Origin: Longimicrobium sp.
GTDB taxonomy: Bacteria > Gemmatimonadota > Gemmatimonadetes > Longimicrobiales > Longimicrobiaceae
DNA: 64,000 bases
Reading direction: 5' to 3'
NCBI RefSeq assembly: GCF_035474595.1
Contig: NZ_DATIND010000116.1
Coordinates: 1 to 64,000 of the forward strand
Of the stretch, positions 17,355 through 24,499 are shown in pieces (the stretch's first letter is position 1; each line of letters begins with the position of its first letter). A model generated the notes under the pieces. The model worked only from the letters and a program-made list of their open reading frames with translations, had not been told where the DNA came from and did no database searches. A program made the position numbers and the translations under genes.

Positions 17355-18368
17355 GTGAATCTTCGTATGCGATTTCGATCCTTCGCCCTGGCCGCCGCGC
17401 TGCTGGCGGTAGCGGGCGCGGCGCGCGCGCAGGGACGCGCGGTGACGCTGCTGAACGTGAGCTACGACCCCACGCGCGAGCTGTACCAGGAGTACAACGC
17501 CGCGTTCGCCCGCTTCTGGCGCGCGCGCACCGGACAGGCGGTGACCGTCCGCCAGTCGCACGGCGGCTCCGGCTCGCAAGCCCGCGCGGTGCTGGACGGG
17601 CTGCAGGCCGACGTGGTGACGCTGGCGCTGGGATGGGACGTGGACGCGCTGGCGCAGGCGCGGCTCATCCCCGCCAACTGGCAGGCGCGCCTCCCCGACA
17701 ACAGCGCGCCGTACACCTCCACCATCGTCTTCCTGGTCCGCAAGGGAAACCCCAGGCGCATCCGCGACTGGGGCGACCTGGTGCGGCCCGGCGTCTCCGT
17801 CATCACCCCCAATCCCAAGACGTCGGGCGGCGCGCGCTGGAACTACCTGGCGGCGTGGGGATGGGCGCTGCGCGCGAACGGCAACGACGCGGCGAAGGCG
17901 CGCGACTTCGTCACCCGGCTCTTCCGCAACGTGCCCGTGCTGGACACCGGCGCGCGCGGGGCGACCACGACGTTCGTGGAGCGCGGCATCGGCGACGTGC
18001 TGATCGCGTGGGAGAACGAGGCGCTGCTGGCGCGAAAGGAGAACGGGGCCGATTTCGAGATCGTGGTCCCCTCGCTCAGCATCCTGGCCGAGCCGCCGGT
18101 GGCCATCGTGGACCGCGTGGTGGACCGGCGCGGGACGCGCGCGGTGGCGCAGGCGTACCTGAACTGGCTGTACTCCGACGAGGGGCAGGAGATCGCGGCG
18201 AGGTGGTTCTACCGGCCGCGCTCGGGGGCGGTGGCGGCGCGCCACGCGGGCCAGTTCCCGCAGGTGCGGCTCTTCACGGTGGCCGAGGTGTTCGGCGGCT
18301 GGGCCGCCGCGCAGCGCACGCACTTCGCCGACGGCGGCGTGTTCGACCAGATCTACCGTCCGCACTGA
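17355..18368 (+). CDS. sbp: Sulfate-binding periplasmic protein
   Basis: Captures sulfate in the periplasm for CysTWA. Signal peptide about residues 1-25 ([13 protein letters not shown]). The mature protein has the Sbp/CysP family segments [31 protein letters not shown] and [20 protein letters not shown], and ends normally (337 aa). GTG 17355 or ATG 17367 could be the start; neither has a clear ribosome binding site and both leave an intact signal peptide. Located between the porin and cysT genes. It could bind thiosulfate too. Confidence 0.92.
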   Translation: MNLRMRFRSFALAAALLAVAGAARAQGRAVTLLNVSYDPTRELYQEYNAAFARFWRARTGQAVTVRQSHGGSGSQARAVLDGLQADVVTLALGWDVDALAQARLIPANWQARLPDNSAPYTSTIVFLVRKGNPRRIRDWGDLVRPGVSVITPNPKTSGGARWNYLAAWGWALRANGNDAAKARDFVTRLFRNVPVLDTGARGATTTFVERGIGDVLIAWENEALLARKENGADFEIVVPSLSILAEPPVAIVDRVVDRRGTRAVAQAYLNWLYSDEGQEIAARWFYRPRSGAVAARHAGQFPQVRLFTVAEVFGGWAAAQRTHFADGGVFDQIYRPH

Positions 18369-18395
18369 GGCTTCCGCGCGCGGCCAATCCCGGCT

Positions 18396-18434
18396 GATCT
18401 CACGCGGAGACGCGGAGACGCGGAGGGCCGGGGA
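18396..18434. repeat. Dispersed GCGGAGAC-type repeat, copy 2
   Basis: TCTCACGCGGAGACGCGGAG plus a further GACGCGGAG unit and GGCCGGGGAG. It lies between sbp and cysT, inside the sulfate operon. Confidence 0.8.
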
Positions 18435-18490
18435 GTGAGTCAACAGCGTCTCCGCAGCGTCCGGGTGGGGCAATCAAGAGGCGGCGGAGG

Positions 18491-19384
18491 ATGATCGGCT
18501 ACGAACCAAGAGAGGCGATGGAGATGGCGACGATGGTGATGCCGCTGCGGCGGCGACGGCGGGGCGTGCTCCCCGGGTTCGGCTTGTCGATGGGGATGAC
18601 GCTGGCGTACCTGGGGGTGCTGGTGCTCCTTCCCCTGGCCGCGCTCTTCCTGCGCTCGGCCACGCTCTCGTGGGAGCGGTTCTGGGGGACGGTGACCGAG
18701 CCGCGGGTGGTGGCGGCGTACGCGCTGAGCTTCGGGGCGGCGTTCGCGGCGGCGCTGGTGAACGTCGCCTTCGGGTGCGTGCTGGCGTGGGTGCTGGTCC
18801 GCTACCGCTTTCCCGGCCGTGGGCTGGTGGACGCGCTGGTGGACCTCCCGTTCGCCCTCCCCACGGCGGTGGCGGGGATCACGCTGACGGCGCTGTTCGC
18901 CAAGAACGGCTGGCTGGGCCGGCCGCTGCACGGCCTGGGTGTGGACGTGGCGTTCACGCGGCTGGGGATTGTGGTGGCGCTGGTGTTCATCGGCCTGCCC
19001 TTCGTGGTGCGCACCGTCCAGCCGGTGCTGGAGGACCTGGGCCCCGAACGCGAGGAGGCCGCCGCGTGCCTGGGCGCCACGCGCTGGCAGAGCGTGCGCG
19101 GCGTGGTGCTGCCCGAGCTGCTGCCGGCGCTGCTCACCGGCTTCGCGCTGGCGTTCGCGCGCGGCGCGGGGGAGTATGGCTCGGTGGTGTTCATCTCCGG
19201 CAACCTGCCCATGAAGACGGAGATCGCGCCGCTGCTCGTGGTCACCCGCCTGGAGCAGTACGACTACGCGGGGGCGACGGCAATCGCGGCGGTGATGCTG
19301 ATGCTGTCGTTCGGGCTGCTTCTGCTGGTGAACGGGCTGCAGTGGTGGACGAACCGGCGGCGGGCGGGGTTGGAGAAGGGATAA
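18491..19384 (+). CDS. cysT: Sulfate ABC transporter permease CysT
   Basis: Inner-membrane permease with six predicted helices. The binding-protein-dependent transport signature (EAA loop) is EEAAACLGATRWQSVRGVVL. Helix segments such as LVDLPFALPTAVAGITLTAL and YGSVVFISGNLP are typical of CysT/CysU. The start is uncertain: ATG 18491 directly abuts GGAGG (no spacing), so one of the in-frame ATGs at 18518, 18524, 18533 or 18539 is more likely. All keep the RRRRR stretch before helix 1. The stop is overlapped by the next heptamer array. Confidence 0.92.
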   Translation: MIGYEPREAMEMATMVMPLRRRRRGVLPGFGLSMGMTLAYLGVLVLLPLAALFLRSATLSWERFWGTVTEPRVVAAYALSFGAAFAAALVNVAFGCVLAWVLVRYRFPGRGLVDALVDLPFALPTAVAGITLTALFAKNGWLGRPLHGLGVDVAFTRLGIVVALVFIGLPFVVRTVQPVLEDLGPEREEAAACLGATRWQSVRGVVLPELLPALLTGFALAFARGAGEYGSVVFISGNLPMKTEIAPLLVVTRLEQYDYAGATAIAAVMLMLSFGLLLLVNGLQWWTNRRRAGLEKG

Positions 19385-19470
19385 GTCCCAAGTCCCAAGT
19401 GCTGAGTGCTGAGTGCTGAGTGCTGAGTGCTGAGTGCTGAGTGCTGGGTGCTGAGTGCTGAGTGCTGAAT
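19382..19470. repeat. Heptamer tandem array (about 12 units)
   Basis: Starts in the cysT stop codon with AGTCCCA units and continues as nearly pure AGTGCTG to 19470. Same AGTCC-to-AGTGCTG order as the array at 15630. The rest of the 302-bp spacer before cysW holds twin-hairpin copy 2. Confidence 0.9.
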
Positions 19471-19515
19471 GTGTGGCTGGACTGATTGACAGCTCGCGGG
19501 CTGGCCCCCGCACCG

Positions 19516-19568
19516 GCGACTGAAGTCGCAGCAACAACCACGGGAAGCCTCGCAAACTGCGCGAGGCT
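19516..19568 (+). repeat. Twin-hairpin element, copy 2
   Basis: Stem 1 GCGACT-GA-AGTCGC, linker AGCAACAAC, a 7-nt spacer, stem 2 AGCCTCGC/GCGAGGCT with a 7-nt loop. Positions 19521-19575 recur as an inverted copy with one mismatch at 20708-20762, so the two copies bracket cysW. Confidence 0.8.
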
Positions 19569-19686
19569 GTTCGGCTCGGAAGCTGGTTCCGGCTGCGGAG
19601 TCGACTCGCAGCGCGGGGACGACTCAGGAGGACGCCGGTGGGGTTTGGCGCGAGAGATCTACGGGAGCACGGGAGACGATTCTGAC

Positions 19687-20556
19687 ATGATGACCATCGC
19701 GATCTCCGCCGCGCGCGCGGATGCCCTGCCCGCCTCGCGCGCCGCGGCCGAGCCGGCCTGGGTGCGGCGCGCGCTGATCGGCGTTTCGCTGGCGTTCGTG
19801 GGCGTGTTCCTGGTGCTGCCGCTGGTGGCGGTGCTGGCGGGCGCGCTGAAGGAGGGCGGCTCGGCCTATCTCGCCGCGATCCGCGACCCGGACGCGCTCG
19901 CGGCGGTGAAGCTGACGCTGCTGGTGGCGGCGATCGCGGTGCCGGTGAACCTGGTGTTCGGGGTGGCGGCCGCGTGGGCGATCGCCAAGTTCGAGTTCCG
20001 CGGCAAGAGCGTGCTGATCACACTCATCGATCTGCCGTTCGCGGTATCGCCGGTGGTGTCGGGGCTCATCTTCGTGCTGCTGTTCGGGCTGCACGGCTGG
20101 ATGGGGCCGTGGCTGGACGCGCACGACCTGCACGTCATCTTCGCCGTGCCGGGGATCGTGCTGGCCACGCTCTTCGTCACCTTCCCGTTCGTGGCGCGCG
20201 AGCTGATCCCGCTGATGCAGTCGCAGGGGAGCGAGGAGGAGGAGGCCAGCCTGATCCTGGGCGCGGGCGGCTGGCAGACGTTCTGGCGGGTGTCGCTCCC
20301 CAACCTGCGCTGGGGGCTGCTGTACGGCGTCATCGTGCTGAACGCCCGCGCCATGGGCGAGTTCGGCGCCGTCTCCGTGGTTTCGGGGAAGATCCGCGGC
20401 GTCACCGCCACCATCCCGCTGCACGTGGAGATCCTGTACAACGAGTATAACTCCGCCGCCGCCTTCGCCGTGGCCTCGCTGCTGACCATGCTCGCGCTGC
20501 TTACGCTGGTGCTGAAGCAGGTCGCCGGCCGGCGCATCGGGCTGCGGGAGGAATGA
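19687..20556 (+). CDS. cysW: Sulfate ABC transporter permease CysW
   Basis: Second inner-membrane permease of the sulfate importer, 289 residues, six helices. The EAA loop is [20 protein letters not shown]. Family segments [20 protein letters not shown] and [19 protein letters not shown] are diagnostic of CysW. The start is ATG 19687 (or the adjacent ATG 19690). It is last in the operon after cysT but separated from it by about 300 bp of repeats. A terminator could be provided by the hairpins after 20578. Confidence 0.93.
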   Translation: MMTIAISAARADALPASRAAAEPAWVRRALIGVSLAFVGVFLVLPLVAVLAGALKEGGSAYLAAIRDPDALAAVKLTLLVAAIAVPVNLVFGVAAAWAIAKFEFRGKSVLITLIDLPFAVSPVVSGLIFVLLFGLHGWMGPWLDAHDLHVIFAVPGIVLATLFVTFPFVARELIPLMQSQGSEEEEASLILGAGGWQTFWRVSLPNLRWGLLYGVIVLNARAMGEFGAVSVVSGKIRGVTATIPLHVEILYNEYNSAAAFAVASLLTMLALLTLVLKQVAGRRIGLREE

Positions 20557-20577
20557 GGCTCGGAAGACCTGGGAAGG

Positions 20578-20636
20578 GCGATTGAAATCGCGGCAACAAC
20601 GGCCCGAAGTCCGCCTTCGCGGCGCCTTCGCGGACT
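20578..20636 (+). repeat. Twin-hairpin element, copy 3
   Basis: Stem 1 GCGATT-GA-AATCGC, linker GGCAACAAC, a 7-nt spacer, stem 2 AGTCCGC...GCGGACT. The second loop contains a tandem duplication of CGCCTTCGCGG. Follows the cysW stop by 21 bp. Confidence 0.75.
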
Positions 20637-20714
20637 CCCACCCTGGCAACTCCGCTCGTAGCAAGCCGCCAGAAGGCCTCGAATTTCGCCTCCCCCCGCC
20701 GAACCTGGCCGAAC

Positions 20715-20767
20715 AGCCTCGCGCAGTTTGCGAGGCTTCCCGTGGTTGTTGCTGCGGCTTCAGCCGC
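20715..20767 (-). repeat. Twin-hairpin element, copy 4 (inverted)
   Basis: Reverse-strand copy: stem 1 GCGGCT-GA-AGCCGC, linker AGCAACAAC, stem 2 AGCCTCGC/GCGAGGCT. Nearly identical to copy 2 over 55 nt. Stem 1 carries a change at one position that keeps base pairing on both sides. Confidence 0.8.
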
Positions 20768-20799
20768 CGGTAGGGCCCTTCTTCCGTCTCCATCTCCCC

Positions 20800-21864
20800 T
20801 TAGGAGTTGCCGGACACGACGGCCGCCGGCTGCTGCTGGGTGAGGCAGTGGAGGGTGCCCAATCCCCAGACGAGGTCCACGGCGTGGATGCCGACGACCT
20901 CGCGGCCGGGGAAGAGCTCGGCCAGGGTGTTCAGGGCGATGCGGTCGTTGCGGTCGTTGAAGGTGGGGACGATCACCACCCCGTTGGCCATGTAGAAGTT
21001 GGCGTAGCTGGCCGGCAGCCGCTCGCCGTCCATGATCACCGGCCGGGGATACGGCAGCTTCACGATGCGCAGCCCGCCGGGATGGTCCTTCGCCGCATGC
21101 TCCAGGCGGCGGAGGTTGTCTTCCATGCGCCGGTGGTTCTCGTCCGCCGGGTCCGGCTCGTACGCCAGGACGACGGTGTGCGCGTCGACGAAGCGCGCAA
21201 TGTCGTCCACGTGGCCGTGCGTGTCGTCGCCCACGCAGCCCTCGCCCAGCCAGACCGTCCGCCCGATCCCCAGGTACTCCGCGAAGGCTCGCTCGTAGTC
21301 TTCGCGCCCCATCCCCTTGTTGCGCACCTGCACGTCGGAGAGGAGCCACTCCTCCGTCACCAGCATCGTCCCGGCGCCGTCGGTTTCGATCCCCCCTCCC
21401 TCCAGCACCAGTCGCCCGCCGCCGTCCGGCCGCATCGCCTCGACGGCCGGGTGGCCGCTCAGCTCGGCCACGGTGCGCGAGATCTTCTCGTCCGCCGCGT
21501 AGTTGTCATACTTGGCCCACGCGTTGAAGGCCCAGCTCACCCATTCGAACCCGTCCGCACCGTACACGCCCGTCGGCCCCGAGTCGCGCAGCCACACGCG
21601 GTCGGTGGGGACCAGGTGCAGCGTCACGCGGCCGAGGTCGACGTCGTGCGACGTCAACGCGGCGATCGCCTCCTCCCGCGTCTCCTCCCCGTTGCAGAGG
21701 ATGTGGACGGGCTCGTGGGCGTGCAGCACGCGGACGATCTCCGCGTAGACCCAAGGGATCGGCTCGAACTTCCCCGGCCAGTCGGGGCGATGGTGCGGCC
21801 ATCCCACCCACGTCGCATCGTGCCGCTCCCACTCCGCCGGCCAGCGCCGCCGCGCCATCGCCAT
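20800..21864 (-). CDS. aguA: Agmatine deiminase
   Basis: Converts agmatine to N-carbamoylputrescine, the first step of putrescine synthesis from arginine via agmatine. 354 residues of the guanidino-group-modifying fold. Motifs: WPHHRPDWPG, WLRDSGPT, EGGGIETDG, DTHGHVDDIARF, and the catalytic cysteine Cys340 in LHCLTQQQPA. Start ATG 21864 overlaps the stop of aguB (TGATG), so the two are translationally coupled with the second enzyme first. A typical family length and complete active site. Confidence 0.95.
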   Translation of the reverse strand: MAMARRRWPAEWERHDATWVGWPHHRPDWPGKFEPIPWVYAEIVRVLHAHEPVHILCNGEETREEAIAALTSHDVDLGRVTLHLVPTDRVWLRDSGPTGVYGADGFEWVSWAFNAWAKYDNYAADEKISRTVAELSGHPAVEAMRPDGGGRLVLEGGGIETDGAGTMLVTEEWLLSDVQVRNKGMGREDYERAFAEYLGIGRTVWLGEGCVGDDTHGHVDDIARFVDAHTVVLAYEPDPADENHRRMEDNLRRLEHAAKDHPGGLRIVKLPYPRPVIMDGERLPASYANFYMANGVVIVPTFNDRNDRIALNTLAELFPGREVVGIHAVDLVWGLGTLHCLTQQQPAAVVSGNS

Positions 21865-22796
21865 CACCCGATGTAGCGGTTGAGGATGGGGCCGTACGCG
21901 TCGATGCGGCGGTCGCGCAGGAAGGGCCAGTTGCGGCGCGTGTACTCGATGCGGTCGGGATCGACCTCGGCCACCAGGATGGCCGGGTCCGTCCCCGCCT
22001 CGGCGATGATCCGGCCGAAGGGGTCGGAGATGAAGGAGTGGCCGAAGAACTCGATCCCGTCGGTCCCCGGCTCCGGCTCGAAGCCCACGCGGTTGGCCGC
22101 GGCCACGTACACGCCGTTGGCGATGGCATGGCCGCGCTGGATGGTGCGCCACGCGTCGGCCTGCGGCACCGCCCACTCCTCCTTCTCGGCCGGGTGCCAG
22201 CCGATGGCGGTGGGATAGAACAGCACCTGCGCCCCCATCAGCGCGGTGATGCGCGCCGCCTCGGGGTACCACTGGTCCCAGCAGATCAGCACGCCGATGC
22301 GCCCGAACTTCGTGTCGAAGACGCGAAAGCCGCGTGGGCCGGGTCCCACGTCGTCGGCCGGCCGCGACTCGCCGTGCTGGTAGACCTCGCCGGGGATGAA
22401 GTAGTACTTCTCGTAGTAGAGCGGGTCGTCGGGGATGTGCATCTTCCGGTAGATGCCGAGCATCGCCCCGTCCGCGTCGACGACGGCGGCGGAGTTGTGG
22501 TAGACGCCGGGGCCGCGCTTCTCGAACATGGGCACGATGATGACCACGCCCAGCTCCTTCGCCAGGCGCTGCATCCGCTCGGTGGTGGGGCCGGGCATGG
22601 GCTCGGCCAGGTTGAAGCGCTCGGCGTCGGTCACCTTGCAGAAGTAGGGCGCGTCGAACAGCTCCTGCAGGCAGATGACCTGCGCGCCCTGGGCCGCCGC
22701 GTCGCGGATGGCCTGCTCGTGCGCGCTGACGGTGGCCTCCTTGTCGGCCCCCACGGCAAGCTGGACGAGCCCGATCTTGTACGGTTTGCTGGACAT
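21864..22796 (-). CDS. aguB: N-carbamoylputrescine amidase
   Basis: Nitrilase-superfamily amidase giving putrescine, CO2 and ammonia from N-carbamoylputrescine. Catalytic triad visible: Glu in VICLQELFDAPYF, Lys in YRKMHIPDDP and Cys in LICWDQWYPEAAR. 310 residues. I start at ATG 22796, preceded by GGAAGAG, rather than the longer frame to 22883, whose extra N-terminus is not part of the fold. Together with aguA it completes the two-step pathway; no speA (arginine decarboxylase) is in the window. Confidence 0.94.
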   Translation of the reverse strand: MSSKPYKIGLVQLAVGADKEATVSAHEQAIRDAAAQGAQVICLQELFDAPYFCKVTDAERFNLAEPMPGPTTERMQRLAKELGVVIIVPMFEKRGPGVYHNSAAVVDADGAMLGIYRKMHIPDDPLYYEKYYFIPGEVYQHGESRPADDVGPGPRGFRVFDTKFGRIGVLICWDQWYPEAARITALMGAQVLFYPTAIGWHPAEKEEWAVPQADAWRTIQRGHAIANGVYVAAANRVGFEPEPGTDGIEFFGHSFISDPFGRIIAEAGTDPAILVAEVDPDRIEYTRRNWPFLRDRRIDAYGPILNRYIG

Positions 22797-22893
22797 CTCT
22801 TCCCAACCCGGATGATGAGGATGCGTCGCCCCGGCGGCGACGGGCGCGGCAATCTCCGCCGCGCGCCCCCGTGATGCAAGCACGCGTCCGCGG

Positions 22894-23001
22894 AAGTGCG
22901 GGAGTGCGGGAGTGCGGGAGTGCGGGGGTGCGGGGGTGCGGGAGTGCGGGGGTGCGGGAGTGCGGGAGTGCGGGAGTGCGGGTGTGCGGAAGTGCGGGAG
23001 A
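22894..23001. repeat. Octamer tandem array (about 13 units)
   Basis: Units AGTGCGGG with variants GGTGCGGG and TGTGCGGA, period 8. It lies about 100 bp upstream of aguB, the only array here not placed at a gene 3' end. The 458-bp spacer to the NirK-like gene also holds twin-hairpin copy 5 and the first 52-nt direct repeat. Confidence 0.9.
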
Positions 23002-23040
23002 GAAGGACGCCGGGGGGCGAGATGATGGTGGCGCGAAAAT

Positions 23041-23088
23041 GCGACTCAAGTCGCGGCTACAACGGCACGCAGTCCGCCTTCGCGGACT
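23041..23088 (+). repeat. Twin-hairpin element, copy 5
   Basis: Stem 1 GCGACT-CA-AGTCGC, linker GGCTACAAC, a 7-nt spacer, stem 2 AGTCCGC-CTTC-GCGGACT. It abuts the 52-nt direct repeat that starts at 23090. Confidence 0.8.
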
Positions 23089-23089
23089 T

Positions 23090-23141
23090 CACATCGGCCA
23101 CGCCGAACCGGCGGCGCGCGGCCGACGCGTTCGTTGATCTC
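23090..23141. repeat. 52-nt direct repeat, left copy
   Basis: Begins CACATCGGCCACGCCGAACC and ends in TCTC. Matches 24363-24414 with two mismatches. The pair brackets the NirK-like gene. Confidence 0.85.
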
Positions 23142-23254
23142 CCGGGATGCCTGGCGATGGGACGGAAGGTGACGAAACGGGCCGGGGGTGATGGGGATGG
23201 GCACGCATCTTCCGGCGCCCGTGGCCCGAACCCGGGATCACCCGCGAACCCAGG

Positions 23255-24355
23255 ATGCAGATGAACGTCACGCTCCCGTTCCCCGGTCTGGACGAGACCA
23301 CCGACCGCCGTTCGTTCCTTCAGCGCGCGGCGCTGCTCGGCACCGCCACCGGCGTGCTGGCCGGCTGCGCGCGCGAGGATGAGAGGCCCGCGGCCGGCCA
23401 GGCCGACACCACCGCGCACGCGCAGCACCCCGGCGGCCCGGTGAACAACGACGACGCCGCGGGCGCCGGCACGCAGCCGCCCTCGCAGGGGCAGCCCGCG
23501 CTGAAGCCCGACGCGGCGTACCGCCGGTACGATCCCACGCTCCCGCCGGTGGCGCCCGGCGCCGTGGTGAACCTGCAGATGACCGTGCGCGAGCTGAACC
23601 TGCACATCGCCCGCGACGTGGTGGTGCCCGCGTGGACCTTCAACGGCACCGTTCCCGGCCCGGTGGTGCACGTCCGCCAGGGGCAGACGGTCAACTTCAC
23701 CCTGACCAACCAGGGAAAGCTGCCGCACTCCATGGACTTCCACGCCGCGCAGGTCAACCCGAAGGAGGCCTTCCGCTCCATCGTTCCCGGCCAGCAGGTG
23801 CAGTTCAGCTTCACGCCGAAGTACGCGGGCGCGTTCATGTACCACTGCGGCACCCAGCCGGTGCTGCTGCACATCGGCTCGGGGATGTACGGCGCCATCA
23901 TCGTCGATCCGCCCTCGCCTCTGCCGCCGGCGAAGGAGTTCGTGCTGGTGCAGAGCGAGTTCTACGTGGGCAAGGACGGGGCGGGACACCCCACGCTGGA
24001 TTACCAGCGGATGATGTCCACCATGCCCGACTACGTGTGCTTCAACGGGATCGCGGGGCAGTACCAGGCCGAGCCCATCGTGGTGCAGAAGGGCGACCGC
24101 GTGCGCTTCCACGTGGTGAGCGCGGGGCCCACGCACCCGTGCAACTTCCACATCGTGGGCGAGCAGTTCGACGTGGTGTACCTGGGCGCGCCGCCGGGAA
24201 ATCCGCTGCGCGGCGTGCAGACCTTCTCCGTGCCGCCGGGCGGGGGGATGGTGTTCGAGCTGGACTGCGACATACCGGGCGAGTTCCCGTTCGTGAACCA
24301 CGGCTTCGGCCACGGCCAGAAGGGCGCCATCGGGATCCTCGTCGTGCAGTCGTAA
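23255..24355 (+). CDS. NirK-like copper nitrite reductase, Tat lipoprotein
   Basis: Two-cupredoxin enzyme, 366 residues, predicted to reduce nitrite to NO. It is exported by Tat and lipid-anchored: twin Arg at 18-19 (RRSFLQ) and lipobox LAGC with Cys38. A Pro/Gly/Gln-rich linker runs to about residue 85. Domain 1 holds His158, Asp161 and His163 (HSMDFH), and His197-Cys198...His206...Met211 (YHCGTQPVLLHIGSGM), the type 1 site plus two type 2 ligands. Domain 2 supplies His299 (matching catalytic His255 of Alcaligenes NirK) and His349 in VNHG. Anchoring recalls AniA. Other multicopper oxidases lack the Asp/His pair, so NirK is favoured. Flanked by 52-nt direct repeats. Confidence 0.82.
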   Translation: MQMNVTLPFPGLDETTDRRSFLQRAALLGTATGVLAGCAREDERPAAGQADTTAHAQHPGGPVNNDDAAGAGTQPPSQGQPALKPDAAYRRYDPTLPPVAPGAVVNLQMTVRELNLHIARDVVVPAWTFNGTVPGPVVHVRQGQTVNFTLTNQGKLPHSMDFHAAQVNPKEAFRSIVPGQQVQFSFTPKYAGAFMYHCGTQPVLLHIGSGMYGAIIVDPPSPLPPAKEFVLVQSEFYVGKDGAGHPTLDYQRMMSTMPDYVCFNGIAGQYQAEPIVVQKGDRVRFHVVSAGPTHPCNFHIVGEQFDVVYLGAPPGNPLRGVQTFSVPPGGGMVFELDCDIPGEFPFVNHGFGHGQKGAIGILVVQS

Positions 24356-24362
24356 CGGGGGA

Positions 24363-24414
24363 CACATCGGCCACGCCGAACCGGCGGCGCGCGGCCGACA
24401 CGTTCGTTGGTCTC
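24363..24414. repeat. 52-nt direct repeat, right copy
   Basis: Same orientation as 23090-23141, differing at two positions. It begins 7 bp after the NirK-like stop and merges into the GCGGAGAC-type repeat. Confidence 0.85.
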
Positions 24415-24438
24415 ACGCGGAGACGCGGAGGCGCGGAG
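24411..24438. repeat. Dispersed GCGGAGAC-type repeat, copy 3
   Basis: TCTCACGCGGAGACGCGGAG followed by GCGCGGAG. Lies in the spacer between the NirK-like gene and the convergent SARP-like gene. Confidence 0.8.
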
Positions 24439-24499
24439 AACTCAGCCATGCATTGGACCGATCAGATTAAAGGCGCGACGGTTGTGCATTGCCAGCCGA

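Noticed and set aside
22871-23137. Open frame encoding repeats such as GVRECGSAGVRGCGSAG
   Set aside because: Translation of the AGTGCGGG tandem array; no ribosome binding site or homology.
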